A stretch of DNA of 64,000 nucleotides from an uncultured Fibrobacter sp. (GCA_947165045.1 CAMUYW010000008.1:1-64000), one strand, 5' to 3'. Numbered from the stretch's first letter, positions 7,525 to 15,712 are shown. Notes: generated from the letters alone by a model not told the origin. Numbers and translations: made by a program.

Positions 7525-8517
7525 ATGATGAAACTTCGTGTAGCGACTCGAAAAAGTGCTTTGGCTTTGGCCCAGACGACGATGGCCGTGGATGCTATTG
7601 TCGCTGCTAATTCTGTTATTGGGAATGCCGCCGATTCTAATAATGCCCGCGATTCTCTGACTTATGAACTTGTTTCAATGACTACCGAAGGCGACCGCCG
7701 TTTGGACAAGTCGCTGGCGAGTTTTGGCGGCAAGGGCGTTTTCATCAAGGAACTCGAAATTGCGTTGCTCGAAGGTCGTGCTGATATTGCGATTCACAGC
7801 CTTAAGGACATGCCTGCCGAAGTTCTGCCGCAGTTCAAGCTTGCCGCAGTCTTGAAGCGCGAAGATCCTCGTGATGCTTTCCTTTCGCGCAGTGGTGCTG
7901 CAGGTGTTCGCTTTATGGACTTACCGGCTGGCGCTCGCGTGGGCACGGGTAGCATTCGCCGTATCGTTCAACTGAAAGCGCTTCGTCCGGATATTGAATA
8001 TGTTCCGATTCGCGGAAACATCCAGACGCGCATCAGTAAACTTGCGGAACTCGATGGAGTTGTGCTTGCTGCCGCAGGTCTCAAACGCATGGGCTTGGCA
8101 GATCAAGTAACAGAATACTTTAGCACTGAACAGGTGCTCCCCGCTAGCGGCCAAGGCATTTTGGCGATTGAAACTTTGTCGGATAAGGTCGCTGAGCCGA
8201 GCCGAAGCGAACTCGCGCAAATTCTCGCGCAAGCCAATCACGTTGAAACGTTCTGCGTAGCTTCCGCTGAAATGGCGTATTTGAAGGCGCTCAATGCAGG
8301 CTGCCAATTCCCGGTAGCAAGCTTCGCGGAATTTGTTGGCGAGGATGGTGCAATTGCCCAAACATTGAAAATCCGTGGTATTTACTGGGATGAAAAATTT
8401 AGTCGTTTGCTCCGCGCGGAATGTGTTGGTGCAATTGATTTAAACGCGCCGGATTGCGTACAGCAATCGAAAAACTTGGGCGTAGCGTTGGCCCAAGAAA
8501 TCCTGAAGCAACTATAA
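7525..8517 (+). CDS. hemC: Hydroxymethylbilane synthase (porphobilinogen deaminase)
   Basis: HemC polymerises four porphobilinogens to hydroxymethylbilane on a dipyrromethane cofactor. The protein shows LRVATRKSALALAQT, SLKDMPAEV with the catalytic Asp region, GTGSIRRIVQL with the substrate-binding arginines, and ALNAGCQFPVA, whose Cys anchors the cofactor. At 330 aa it is slightly longer than usual. An extra N-terminal segment (about residues 28-45) and an insert DKVAEPSRSELAQ after GQGILAIETL account for the excess; the latter is encoded by a second kind of palindromic repeat. ATG at 7525 or 7528 are both possible; AAGG spacing slightly favours the second. Confidence 0.95.
   Translation: MMKLRVATRKSALALAQTTMAVDAIVAANSVIGNAADSNNARDSLTYELVSMTTEGDRRLDKSLASFGGKGVFIKELEIALLEGRADIAIHSLKDMPAEVLPQFKLAAVLKREDPRDAFLSRSGAAGVRFMDLPAGARVGTGSIRRIVQLKALRPDIEYVPIRGNIQTRISKLAELDGVVLAAAGLKRMGLADQVTEYFSTEQVLPASGQGILAIETLSDKVAEPSRSELAQILAQANHVETFCVASAEMAYLKALNAGCQFPVASFAEFVGEDGAIAQTLKIRGIYWDEKFSRLLRAECVGAIDLNAPDCVQQSKNLGVALAQEILKQL
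8187..8211 (+). repeat. GGTCGCTGAGC-type palindrome inside hemC, in frame
   Basis: GGTCGCTGAGCC...GAAGCGAAC has inverted ends (GTCGCT/AGCGAa) and is read as VAEPSRSE. A related sequence, GGTTGCTGAGCCTGTCGAA, lies in the hemD part of the next gene. Confidence 0.6.
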
Positions 8518-8521
8518 AAAA

Positions 8522-8553
8522 TAGCCCGCGCATTTTGAATGTGCGGGTTTCAT
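8522..8553 (+). terminator. Terminator after hemC
   Basis: AGCCCGCGCATT and AATGTGCGGGTTT form a GC-rich stem with a short loop directly after the hemC stop, followed by a T-containing tail. Confidence 0.7.
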
Positions 8554-8574
8554 TTAGTGTAGTTAAGCCTTTTC

Positions 8575-8608
8575 GTCATTGCGAGTCGCGGAGCGACGTG
8601 GCTATCTA
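8575..8608. repeat. Intergenic palindromic repeat between hemC and dCMP deaminase
   Basis: GTCATTGCGAGTCGCGGAGCGACGTGGC is an inverted repeat (GCGAGTCGC/GCGAC) of the GTCATT class. It lies between convergent genes. Confidence 0.6.
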
Positions 8609-8612
8609 TACG

Positions 8613-9170
8613 TTATTTCTTTTCTTGCTTCGACACAACGGGCTTGATTCGTTTGCCGCAAAGTGTTACGATAATTCCTGCCTGTGCGAACATGTAGTAA
8701 GCTGTGTCGCGGTTGTTGTTCAACGTAGATTTCGGATCATAATCGTCCTTGGTCACGAAAACTTCGGCAACACCTGAAAGGCTGATGTCCAAAGAGCAGC
8801 GTTCGCACGGGAATCCAATCACGTAGAGCTTGGAACCTGGAGGAACCTTACCGCGAGCATAGTGGAGTGCGTTGATTTCGGCGTGGACCATGAACGGATA
8901 CTTGTTTGCCTCGAATTCGTGGTGGCTCAAAAGCTCGCCCGAGTCGGCGTCTAGTAAATCGTAAGCGAGGAGTTGCTTTTCGCGCGTGTACGGAACGGTT
9001 TCGTCGTCAAATCCGGCGGGAGCGCCGTTGTAACCCGTGCTGATAACGCGCCCGTCGGCGCTCACAAGAACGGCCCCCATTTGGGTGTTTTGGTCTTTGG
9101 AAAGGCGTGCCTGGGCACACATCATCTGCGTATAGACTTCGTCGCGAAGCTTTGCTCTAGAACTATTCAT
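8613..9170 (-). CDS. dCMP / cytidine deaminase family protein (ComEB-like)
   Basis: This 185-aa zinc deaminase has the HAEINAL motif (zinc His plus catalytic Glu) and the distal PCERCS motif (two zinc cysteines). It also has the N-terminal CAQARLSKDQNTQMGAVLVSADGRVISTGYNGAPAGF typical of deoxycytidylate deaminases. dCMP deaminase produces dUMP for thymidylate synthesis. The ATG at 9170 is chosen over 9188 because TATATTTT ends five bases before it and family N-termini start near here. There is no Shine-Dalgarno. It is divergent from cobA-hemD with 54 bases between the starts and does not belong to the heme pathway. Confidence 0.87.
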   Translation of the reverse strand: MNSSRAKLRDEVYTQMMCAQARLSKDQNTQMGAVLVSADGRVISTGYNGAPAGFDDETVPYTREKQLLAYDLLDADSGELLSHHEFEANKYPFMVHAEINALHYARGKVPPGSKLYVIGFPCERCSLDISLSGVAEVFVTKDDYDPKSTLNNNRDTAYYMFAQAGIIVTLCGKRIKPVVSKQEKK

Positions 9171-9175
9171 GCTAA

Positions 9176-9183
9176 AAAATATA
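9176..9183 (-). promoter_or_regulatory. TAnnTTTn box before dCMP deaminase
   Basis: On the minus strand, TATATTTT is followed by TTAGC and the ATG. It belongs to the same short-spacing class as hemA. Confidence 0.45.
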
Positions 9184-9210
9184 GGCAAAAATTTAATGGC
9201 GAAGTTTTTC

Positions 9211-9218
9211 TAAATTTG
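9211..9218 (+). promoter_or_regulatory. TAnnTTTG box before cobA-hemD
   Basis: TAAATTTG is an exact match to the Bacteroidota -7 consensus. Only GTTTCG separates it from the ATG at 9225. Confidence 0.5.
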
Positions 9219-9224
9219 GTTTCG

Positions 9225-10823
9225 ATGGAAAATTCGAATCATTTTGGCAAAGTTTATTTGATTGGCGCGGGCCCTGGCGATCCTGGGCTTTTAACCGTGC
9301 GCGGAAAGACGATTCTTGAAAAAGCCGATGTTGTGGTTTACGATCGTTTGGTTTCACCGGGCGTGCTCTCGTTATGTAATCCGAAAGCAAAGATGGTGGA
9401 TGTGGGCAAAATGCCGACGCACCACAAGGTGAAACAGTCCGAAATTAATAAACTCCTGGTAAAATTTGCCATTGAAATGCCGGGCGCGACAATTGCACGT
9501 TTGAAAGGCGGTGACCCGTTTGTGTTTGGTCGTGGCGGTGAAGAGGCGTTGGAACTTGTGGCCGCAGGCGTTGAATTTGAAGTGGTACCAGGCGTGACTT
9601 CTGCAATCGCTGTGCCTGCGTATGCGGGCATCCCTGTGAGCCATCGTGGAATCGCGACAAGTTTCCATATCATCACCGGGCATGAACGCGAAGATAAAGT
9701 TGATTCCGGAAATGTCATCCCCGCGCAGGTGGGGATCTCCTTGGACTTCGAAACGCTCGCGCGTTGTCCTGGTACGCTCGTCTTCTTGATGGGCATCGGC
9801 AATATGAACTTTATCGCTCGTCGCTTGATGGAATGTGGCAAGGATCCGAATACTCCGCTTGCGTTTATCGAAAAAGGCACGACTCCGTTCCAGCGTACCG
9901 TTATGGCAACGCTCGACACGGCAGGGAAAACGATTGCCCGCGAAAATGTGACGGCTCCGGCCATTACGATTATGGGCGGCGTCGTTGAACTCGGCAAGTC
10001 GCTTGCTTGGCGTAAGAATTTGCCGCTTTCGGGCAAGCGCTTGGTTGTAACACGTGCTGCAAAACAGGCAAGCGGAATAAGTGCTCGCCTTACCGCTCTC
10101 GGAGCCGAAGTTATCGAAACTCCGATGATCGAAACACGGGATGTTTTCCCTTGTTGTCATGCCGGACTCCGTTCCGGCATCTCCAATTCTTCTGAAAATA
10201 AGGTTGCTGAGCCTGTCGAATTCGAAGACCTCAAAAATTTTGACATTCTTGCTTTCACGAGTACGAACGGTGTTGAATCTTTCTTTACGCAGTTGCTCGC
10301 TTCGGGTAATGACATTCGCATTCTAGCTGGCAAGAAAATTGCAAGTGTCGGAAAAATCACCGAAAAGAAGTTGCTTGAATACGGCATCCGTTGCGATTAC
10401 GTTCCCGAAGACCACACCGGTGAAGGACTAGGTTTGTTGTTGCGCGAAGTGGTTGACGACGAATCTCGTATTCTTCTTTTGCAAGGCAATCTTGCAGACG
10501 ATACTTTGCTCAAATTCTTACCGAAAGCAACACGTTGGATCGTTTACGAAACACTGCCGATTGCTGAACTCCCGGATTGGAAACGTGAAGCTATTGCCTC
10601 TGCTGATGCAGTCGTCTTCGCCAGTTCTAGCGCTGTCGAGAATTTTAGCAGTATTGTTTCCACACATTCCGAAAACGCCTCTCGTCTTTCATTCTGCATA
10701 GGTCGCATGACTGAAGCTTCCGCGAAAAAGCATGGCTTTGAAACCATCACCTCTGATGAAACAACGATGGATTCGCTCGTCAAAAAAATCGTGGAATATT
10801 ACACGATGGGGGAGAATGCTTAA
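9225..10823 (+). CDS. cobA-hemD: Fused uroporphyrinogen-III C-methyltransferase / uroporphyrinogen-III synthase
   Basis: This 532-aa bifunctional protein has SUMT (CobA) at about 1-255. Its motifs are VYLIGAGPGDPGLLTVRG, VVYDRLVS, RLKGGDPFVFGRGGEE, VPGVTSA and GTLVFLMG. It adds two SAM-derived methyls to uroporphyrinogen III to give precorrin-2. The second half (about 265-532) is HemD, with LSGKRLVVTRAAKQASGISARL, DILAFTSTNGVESFF and VVFASSSAVENF; it cyclises hydroxymethylbilane. The start at 9225 is set by the SUMT N-terminus; the track ORF begins too early. Repeat-derived segments occur at about 165-173 (VIPAQVGIS) and 311-332. The stop overlaps the next start (TAATG), so it is coupled to cbiX-met8. 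Confidence 0.93.
   Translation: MENSNHFGKVYLIGAGPGDPGLLTVRGKTILEKADVVVYDRLVSPGVLSLCNPKAKMVDVGKMPTHHKVKQSEINKLLVKFAIEMPGATIARLKGGDPFVFGRGGEEALELVAAGVEFEVVPGVTSAIAVPAYAGIPVSHRGIATSFHIITGHEREDKVDSGNVIPAQVGISLDFETLARCPGTLVFLMGIGNMNFIARRLMECGKDPNTPLAFIEKGTTPFQRTVMATLDTAGKTIARENVTAPAITIMGGVVELGKSLAWRKNLPLSGKRLVVTRAAKQASGISARLTALGAEVIETPMIETRDVFPCCHAGLRSGISNSSENKVAEPVEFEDLKNFDILAFTSTNGVESFFTQLLASGNDIRILAGKKIASVGKITEKKLLEYGIRCDYVPEDHTGEGLGLLLREVVDDESRILLLQGNLADDTLLKFLPKATRWIVYETLPIAELPDWKREAIASADAVVFASSSAVENFSSIVSTHSENASRLSFCIGRMTEASAKKHGFETITSDETTMDSLVKKIVEYYTMGENA
9714..9740 (+). repeat. Palindromic repeat inside cobA part, in frame
   Basis: GTCATCCCCGCGCAGGTGGGGATCTCC is nearly identical to the intergenic copy at 15538 (GTCATTCCCGCGCAGGCGGG). 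It is read as VIPAQVGIS, between SFHIITGHE and FETLARCPGTLVF, where SUMT proteins usually have a shorter loop. Confidence 0.8.
10156..10184 (+). repeat. Palindromic repeat inside hemD part, in frame
   Basis: GTCATGCCGGACTCCGTTCCGGCATCTCC is a near-perfect inverted repeat (GCCGGA/TCCGGC), translated CHAGLRSGIS. It matches the class seen between genes near 33140-33270. Confidence 0.8.
10202..10220 (+). repeat. GCTGAGCCTGTCGAA-type repeat inside hemD part
   Basis: GGTTGCTGAGCCTGTCGAA shares GGTYGCTGAGCC...CGAA with the hemC copy. Both are read in the same phase as VAEP. It lies only 18 bases from the preceding repeat. Confidence 0.5.
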
Positions 10824-11731
10824 TGAAAGCCATTCTTATTATCGCTCACCATTGCATTTTGCCGGGTGCATTTAAAGGCTTCGAAAATATTCTCGATCGC
10901 CTGCATCATGATATTCCGGGAACGCGCGTCGCGAGCACAAGCCTTTTAGATTTAGAAAATGACTTGCGAACCATCTTGCGCGAAGATGTGGAATCGGTGA
11001 CGCTTTTGCCGTATCTTTTGCTGAACGGTCAGCACACCAAGAATGATGTGCCAAAAGTTGTCGCTCGTTTGCAGACCGAATTTCCGCAAATTCCTATTAC
11101 ACTTTTGCCGTGTCTTGGCGATTGGAAAGAATTTGCAAATATGGTGGTGCAGGGTTTACGTTGTGCTCAAGATTCCATGGCGAAAAATCATGAAGCGCCG
11201 AGTTTTTTGCTTAAACCTCCTTCGGCACGATCCCAAACGTCAAATCTCTTTTCTATTGAACTCAATCTCGAAGGCCGCAACGTGCTTGTGGTTGGCGGTG
11301 GTTCTATCGCCCTCCGTAAAGTCAAAACGCTTTTGCCAACAGGTGCTCGCATTACCGTAGTTGCGCCGCAGATTTTGTCTGAATTTAAGACGCTTGCCGA
11401 AGTGGAACCGCAGCTTTCGCTTAAAGAACGCGAATACGAAACGCTCGATTTATGCGGAGTCTTTATGGTGTTCATTTGCACGGACAAGCCTGCGGTCAAT
11501 GCTCTTGTCAATAATGATGCCCATGCTCGCCGCATCTTGGTGAACAATGCTTGCGATTATCGCAGTGGCGATTTTATTGTGCCTGCCCGAATGAATTTTG
11601 GCGAAAATATCGCAGTGACCGTCTCGACGCAAGGATATGCTCCATCGCTCGCCAAGCAACTTAAGCATAAAATCCAAACGGAATGGGGCGAAAGTTTGGA
11701 AAAAATGGAACAAGATTTTAAAAGTAAATAA
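10823..11731 (+). CDS. Fused sirohydrochlorin ferrochelatase (CbiX-type) / precorrin-2 dehydrogenase (Met8-type)
   Basis: Residues 1-115 resemble a short CbiX/SirB chelatase. AILIIAHHCI carries the metal-site His, and VTLLPYLLLNGQHTKNDVPKVV carries the second conserved His region. After a linker, residues about 135-302 are a Met8/CysG-N domain (NVLVVGGGSIALRKVKTLLPTGARITVVAP, then VNNACDYRSGDFIVPARM), which oxidises precorrin-2 to sirohydrochlorin with NAD. With CobA upstream this completes siroheme synthesis from uroporphyrinogen III. The order chelatase-dehydrogenase within one chain differs from CysG. The start overlaps the cobA-hemD stop, giving tight coupling and stoichiometry. Confidence 0.85.
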   Translation: MKAILIIAHHCILPGAFKGFENILDRLHHDIPGTRVASTSLLDLENDLRTILREDVESVTLLPYLLLNGQHTKNDVPKVVARLQTEFPQIPITLLPCLGDWKEFANMVVQGLRCAQDSMAKNHEAPSFLLKPPSARSQTSNLFSIELNLEGRNVLVVGGGSIALRKVKTLLPTGARITVVAPQILSEFKTLAEVEPQLSLKEREYETLDLCGVFMVFICTDKPAVNALVNNDAHARRILVNNACDYRSGDFIVPARMNFGENIAVTVSTQGYAPSLAKQLKHKIQTEWGESLEKMEQDFKSK

Positions 11732-11809
11732 AAATTTATTTGCAATCTGTACTTTTTTATTTGTGATATTTTGTACTTATATATACAAATTTATAAATAA
11801 GGAGTATAT

Positions 11810-12190
11810 ATGAATAAAGTTATGATTATAGCCGCTTTCGGCGCTGTAGTATCACTTACTGCTTGTGGTGATGATTCTTCTTCTAATGCGGGTGGCTCGG
11901 GAAATACAACGCAGCTTGATGGCAAGAGTGTTGTTTCTTGCGATAAGGTGCAGACTATTGCTGGCATGCAGCAACATTACTGCTATGCTATTGCTGCGGA
12001 CGATGCTGCCGTGGAAACGTTCAAGGCAAAGTGCGCTCCGATAAGCAATTTGGATAAGACTGTTTATACAGTTGGCACTGGTTGCGCTCCGGCCAAGCTT
12101 GCTTGTAATGTGCAAAACCAAGTTGAATATTTCTATGACGAAGCTGCTGCTCATTTCTCTTGCACAGAAATGAATCCTGACGCTCTTTAA
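11810..12190 (+). CDS. Small secreted lipoprotein, function unknown
   Basis: The 126-aa protein has a lipoprotein signal peptide (MNKVMIIAAFGAVVSLTAC, lipobox LTAC), then an acidic/serine linker (GDDSSSNAGGSG). A small domain with five Cys follows (SCDKVQ, HYCYAI, KCAPISN, GCAPAKLACN, FSCTEMN), suggesting disulfides in the periplasm or on the surface. I recognise no family. AAGGAG lies eight bases before the ATG. The upstream 78 bases are very AT-rich and probably hold its own promoter; a terminator follows. Confidence 0.6.
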   Translation: MNKVMIIAAFGAVVSLTACGDDSSSNAGGSGNTTQLDGKSVVSCDKVQTIAGMQQHYCYAIAADDAAVETFKAKCAPISNLDKTVYTVGTGCAPAKLACNVQNQVEYFYDEAAAHFSCTEMNPDAL

Positions 12191-12220
12191 TTCTAACTAA
12201 AATATCCTTCTTCATTCAAA

Positions 12221-12248
12221 AAATCTGGTCTCTGTGGCCAGATTTCTT
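12221..12248 (+). terminator. Terminator after small lipoprotein gene
   Basis: AAATCTGGTC and GGCCAGATTT form a strong stem with a 6-nt loop, followed by CTT. It isolates the lipoprotein gene from hemB. Confidence 0.75.
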
Positions 12249-12302
12249 ACGTATAGGGGTGGCGGCTTCCATTATTTTCTATAATTTGAAATATAAAAGC
12301 TG

Positions 12303-12343
12303 TGAATCCTATCGTGCACGCTTCACGCATTCTAGGATGACAT
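12303..12343 (-). repeat. Intergenic palindromic repeat upstream of hemB
   Basis: Read on the minus strand it begins TGTCATCCTAGAATGCGTGAAG and ends ATAGGATTC, the same end structure as the other GTCATCC copies. It lies in the hemB 5' region together with tandem AACTA-type AT-rich sequence (12347-12382). Confidence 0.55.
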
Positions 12344-12382
12344 TGCTAGTAACTAAAAACTATTAACTAGTAATTAACTATT

Positions 12383-13348
12383 ATGATTATCCGTCCTCGT
12401 CGCTTACGTAAAAATGAAGTTATCCGCAATATGATTGCGGAAACTGCCGTGAATCCCGATTCTCTCGTTTACCCGATGTTCGTGGTAGAAGGGGAGGGCA
12501 TTAAAGAAGAAATCGCTTCGATGCCGAACCAGTTCCGTTTTTCGATTGATGAAATTTTGAAGGAACTTGAAAGTTGCGTTGCTATTGGCGTAAAGTCGAT
12601 TCTTTTGTTCGGAATTCCGAATCACAAGGATGAAATCGCAAGCAGTGCGTACGATAAAAATGGCATCGTGCAACGTGCTGTGCGTGCAATCAAGTCGAAG
12701 TTCCCTGCATTGTATGTGATTACAGATGTGTGCCTTTGCGAATACATGAGCCACGGTCATTGCGGAATCATTAAAGATGGTGATGTGGATAACGATCCGT
12801 CGCTTGAATTGTTGGCGAAGACATCGCTTTCGCATGCCGAGGCTGGTGCGGACATGGTTGCTCCGAGCGATATGATGGATGGTCGTGTGGCTGCAATTCG
12901 TGAAATGCTTGATGCAAATGGTTTCTCGAACACGCCGATTATGGCTTACAGCGCTAAGTTTGCTAGTGCATTCTACGGTCCGTTCCGCGATGCTGCTGAT
13001 TCTGCGCCGCATTTTGGAAACCGCAAGTCTTATCAGATGGATGTGCGCAATGGTCGCGAAGCCTTGCACGAAGTGGAACTCGATTTGGAAGAAGGTGCCG
13101 ATATCGTGATGGTCAAGCCGGGGCTTGCATTCCTCGATGTGCTGCGCCAGACTGCTGAAATCAGCAATGTGCCGGTCGCTGTGTACAACGTTAGCGGTGA
13201 ATATTCCATGGTGAAGGCTGCTGCAAAGATGGGCTGGATTGATGAAAATGCAATAATCCGCGAGAACTTGATTGCGTTCAAACGCGCTGGTGCCGACATT
13301 ATCATCACGTATCACGCTAAGGAAGTTTTGGAAAAAGGTCTGGTGTAA
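12383..13348 (+). CDS. hemB: Porphobilinogen synthase (delta-aminolevulinic acid dehydratase)
   Basis: HemB condenses two 5-aminolevulinates to porphobilinogen. This 321-aa protein begins RPRRLRKNEVIRNMIAET and has LVYPMFVVEGEGIKEEI, DVCLCEYMSHGHCGII (zinc cysteine cluster), and SDMMDGRVAAIREMLD. PIMAYSAKFASAFYGPFRDA and DIVMVKPGLAFLDVL carry the two Schiff-base lysine regions. It is a normal-length bacterial enzyme. The mscS-like gene starts two bases after the stop. Confidence 0.96.
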   Translation: MIIRPRRLRKNEVIRNMIAETAVNPDSLVYPMFVVEGEGIKEEIASMPNQFRFSIDEILKELESCVAIGVKSILLFGIPNHKDEIASSAYDKNGIVQRAVRAIKSKFPALYVITDVCLCEYMSHGHCGIIKDGDVDNDPSLELLAKTSLSHAEAGADMVAPSDMMDGRVAAIREMLDANGFSNTPIMAYSAKFASAFYGPFRDAADSAPHFGNRKSYQMDVRNGREALHEVELDLEEGADIVMVKPGLAFLDVLRQTAEISNVPVAVYNVSGEYSMVKAAAKMGWIDENAIIRENLIAFKRAGADIIITYHAKEVLEKGLV

Positions 13349-13350
13349 AC

Positions 13351-14181
13351 ATGGATTCACAAGAGGTTAAAGTGAGAGCGTTTGTTAAATTCTTAAAAGG
13401 GCTTGGTGTTGAAAATCCTGTTCTGCAAAATGTTATAGAAATTGCAACTGTTGTTGTTGCGATTATCATCATTTTGGCGATTGTCAAGGTTATTCTGAAC
13501 TTTGCGATTAAGAAAGGCGCTGATGCATCCGTAAAGCCGTTACTTTATTCGCTCTTTTCGTATGCGTTGTACATTTGCGGCTTGCTCATGATTCTGCACA
13601 TTCTCGGCGTGAATACAGCTGGGATTGTGACTGTGGTTGGTGCCGCTTCTCTTGCGATTGGCCTTGCTTTGAAGGACACGCTGGGCAACATCGCGTCTGG
13701 TATTCTTTTACTTTTCCTCCATCCGTTCCGCGCTTCGGATTATATCGAATGCGGTTCTTTGAAAGGTAAAATTGTGGGCGTGGGGCTTTTCAATACAAAG
13801 CTTGTTTCGCTTGATGGGCTTTATATTTCTGCGCCGAACAGCATGCTGTGGGGTGCGCCGATTGTGAACTTTAGCCGCAATCCGACTCGCCGTTTGGATT
13901 TGGCTTTTGGTATTGATTACGCCGATTCCGCTGAAAAAGCAATGGCCGAAATGAAGGCGCTTGTGGATGCAGACCCGGATGTATTGAAAAAGCCGGAAGC
14001 TTCGTTTTACGTGTCTTCTCTGGACGATAGCGCGGTTTGCGTGAACATGCGCGTTTGGGTCAAGACCGCAAAATATTGGGATATGCGTTGCAAGTACATG
14101 AAGGCTGTCAAGGAACGCTTTGATGAAGTTGGAATTTCGATCCCGTTCCCGCAGCGTGTCGTGCATATCGTGAAGGAGTAG
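13351..14181 (+). CDS. MscS-family mechanosensitive channel
   Basis: The 276-aa protein has the small MscS fold. TM1 is near 25-50 (NVIEIATVVVAIIIILAIVKVI), TM2 near 62-85, and a glycine/alanine-rich pore helix TM3 is near 90-115 (VTVVGAASLAIGLALKDTLGNIASG). The beta domain (FRASDYIECGSLKGKIVGVGLFNT) and a C-terminal alpha/beta domain follow. It would release solutes across the inner membrane on hypo-osmotic shock. It is placed between hemB and hemL with a 2-nt gap to hemB, so it is probably cotranscribed, without an evident pathway link. Confidence 0.88.
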   Translation: MDSQEVKVRAFVKFLKGLGVENPVLQNVIEIATVVVAIIIILAIVKVILNFAIKKGADASVKPLLYSLFSYALYICGLLMILHILGVNTAGIVTVVGAASLAIGLALKDTLGNIASGILLLFLHPFRASDYIECGSLKGKIVGVGLFNTKLVSLDGLYISAPNSMLWGAPIVNFSRNPTRRLDLAFGIDYADSAEKAMAEMKALVDADPDVLKKPEASFYVSSLDDSAVCVNMRVWVKTAKYWDMRCKYMKAVKERFDEVGISIPFPQRVVHIVKE

Positions 14182-14187
14182 AGATGT

Positions 14188-14229
14188 GTCATCCTGAGCG
14201 GAAGGCGAAGCCTGTAGTCGAAGGATCCA
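14188..14229. repeat. Intergenic palindromic repeat before hemL
   Basis: GTCATCCTGAGCGGAAGGCGAAGCCTGTAGTCGAAGGATCC contains CTGAGC and GTCGAAGGATCC ends and an internal inverted centre. It occupies most of the mscS-hemL gap and is the intergenic counterpart of the hemA insert. Confidence 0.65.
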
Positions 14230-14245
14230 TGTTTAAGGATTTTAT

Positions 14246-15532
14246 ATGAATCATCAGTTAAGTGAAAAACTTTTTGCAGAAGCAAAGATGTTGATGCCGG
14301 GTGGCGTGAATAGCCCTGTTCGTGCTTATGGTAACGTGGGTGCGACTCCTCCGTTCATTGCCCGTGCGAAAGGCAGTCACATCTACGATGTGGATGGCAA
14401 CGATTACATCGATTACGTGGGCAGCTGGGGCCCGATGCTTCTTGGTCATGCTCATGATGCTGTGATTAACGCTGTTGCCGAAACTGCTAAGAATGGCCTT
14501 AGCTTTGGTGCTCCGTGCGGTCTCGAATCGGAACTTGCAAAGCTCGTGATGAGTCTTGTGCCGAGCGTCGAGATGATTCGCATGGTGAACAGCGGTACCG
14601 AAGCGACGATGAGTGCAATCCGTGCGGCTCGCGGTTTTACCGGTCGCGATAAGATTGTGAAATTCGAAGGCTGCTACCACGGTCATAGTGATAGCTTGCT
14701 TATCAAGGCGGGCTCGGGAATGCTCACGACGGGCAAGCCGAGCAGTAAGGGCGTTCCGGCGGATCTGGCAAAGTACACGCTCACACTCCAGTACAACGAT
14801 GTGGCTGGTGTGAAGGAACTCTTCGATAAAATCGGTGACGAAATTGCAGGCGTGATTGTAGAACCTGTAGCGGGCAACATGGGCGTTGTGCCTGCAAAAC
14901 CTGAATTCTTGCAGACGCTTTCCGAAGAAACGAAAAAGCATGGCGCTTTGCTGATTGTGGACGAAGTCATGACGGGTTTCCGCGTGGGCATCCATTGCGC
15001 TCAGGGCTTGTATGGCATTAAGCCGGACTTGACAACGTTCGGTAAGATTATCGGCGGTGGCATGCCGGTGGGTGCTTACGGCGGTCGTTTGGATGTAATG
15101 CAGCAGATTGCTCCGCTTGGTGGAATTTATCAGGCCGGTACGCTTTCGGGCAATCCGGTTGCTATGGCGGCAGGTCTTGCAACGATGCGTGAACTTAACG
15201 CTCATCCGGAATACTATGTGCATGCCGAGGCTATGACAAAGCGTTTGCTCGCGGGCCTCAAGGAAGCAGCCGCTGCGGCGGGTGGCGCCATTTCCACGAA
15301 TCAAGTGGGCTCGATGGGCTGTATCTTCTTCACCGAAGGTCCCGTCACATGCTTTGCCGATGTGCAAAAGTCCGACTTGGAACTCTTCCGTCGCTATTTC
15401 CTCGGGATGCTCGACGAAGGCATTTACCTTGCGCCAAGCCAATTCGAGGCGATTTTCGTAAGCGCCGCACACACCGACGAGGATATCGACAGAACGATTG
15501 AAGCTGCCCGCAAAGTGTTCAAAACGTTGTAA
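14246..15532 (+). CDS. hemL: Glutamate-1-semialdehyde 2,1-aminomutase
   Basis: HemL converts glutamate-1-semialdehyde to 5-aminolevulinate using PLP. The 428-aa sequence shows [96 protein letters not shown] (PLP-binding Lys) and [14 protein letters not shown]. All of it is canonical, with no repeat inserts. It completes the C5 route with hemA and hemB. Confidence 0.97.
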   Translation: MNHQLSEKLFAEAKMLMPGGVNSPVRAYGNVGATPPFIARAKGSHIYDVDGNDYIDYVGSWGPMLLGHAHDAVINAVAETAKNGLSFGAPCGLESELAKLVMSLVPSVEMIRMVNSGTEATMSAIRAARGFTGRDKIVKFEGCYHGHSDSLLIKAGSGMLTTGKPSSKGVPADLAKYTLTLQYNDVAGVKELFDKIGDEIAGVIVEPVAGNMGVVPAKPEFLQTLSEETKKHGALLIVDEVMTGFRVGIHCAQGLYGIKPDLTTFGKIIGGGMPVGAYGGRLDVMQQIAPLGGIYQAGTLSGNPVAMAAGLATMRELNAHPEYYVHAEAMTKRLLAGLKEAAAAAGGAISTNQVGSMGCIFFTEGPVTCFADVQKSDLELFRRYFLGMLDEGIYLAPSQFEAIFVSAAHTDEDIDRTIEAARKVFKTL

Positions 15533-15537
15533 TAATC

Positions 15538-15563
15538 GTCATTCCCGCGCAGGCGGGAATCTA
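15538..15563. repeat. Intergenic palindromic repeat after hemL
   Basis: GTCATTCCCGCGCAGGCGGGAATCTAT is an inverted repeat (TTCCCGC/GCGGGAA) and the closest match to the copy inside cobA. Confidence 0.75.
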
Positions 15564-15620
15564 TTAAGATTTCATGCGACTCTCGCAAAACGCGAATCTC
15601 GCAAAAGCGCATTAACACAT

Positions 15621-15649
15621 AAAAGCCTCGCAACCGCGAGGCTTTTTGC
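15621..15649. terminator. Terminator between convergent hemL and acyl-CoA synthetase
   Basis: AAAAGCCTCG-CAAC-CGAGGCTTTTT is a near-perfect stem with A and T runs on both sides, so it can act in both directions. Confidence 0.85.
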
Positions 15650-15665
15650 TTGTTTCCTTTAGGCT

Positions 15666-15707
15666 TGTCACCCAAAGCCTGTCACCCCGGCCATTGTGCC
15701 GGGGCCT
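15666..15707. repeat. Two short palindromic repeats (GTCACC class)
   Basis: TGTCACCCAAAGCC is followed by TGTCACCCCGGCCATTGTGCCGGGGCC, whose CCCCGGC/GCCGGGG arms form a strong hairpin just past the acyl-CoA synthetase stop. Confidence 0.6.
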
Positions 15708-15712
15708 CCTTT

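Noticed and set aside
8454-8777. Plus-strand ORF of 107 aa after hemC
   Set aside because: Runs through the hemC end, a terminator and a repeat into antisense of the deaminase; no start signal.
14258-15472. Minus-strand ORF of 404 aa
   Set aside because: Antisense of hemL; no recognisable motifs.
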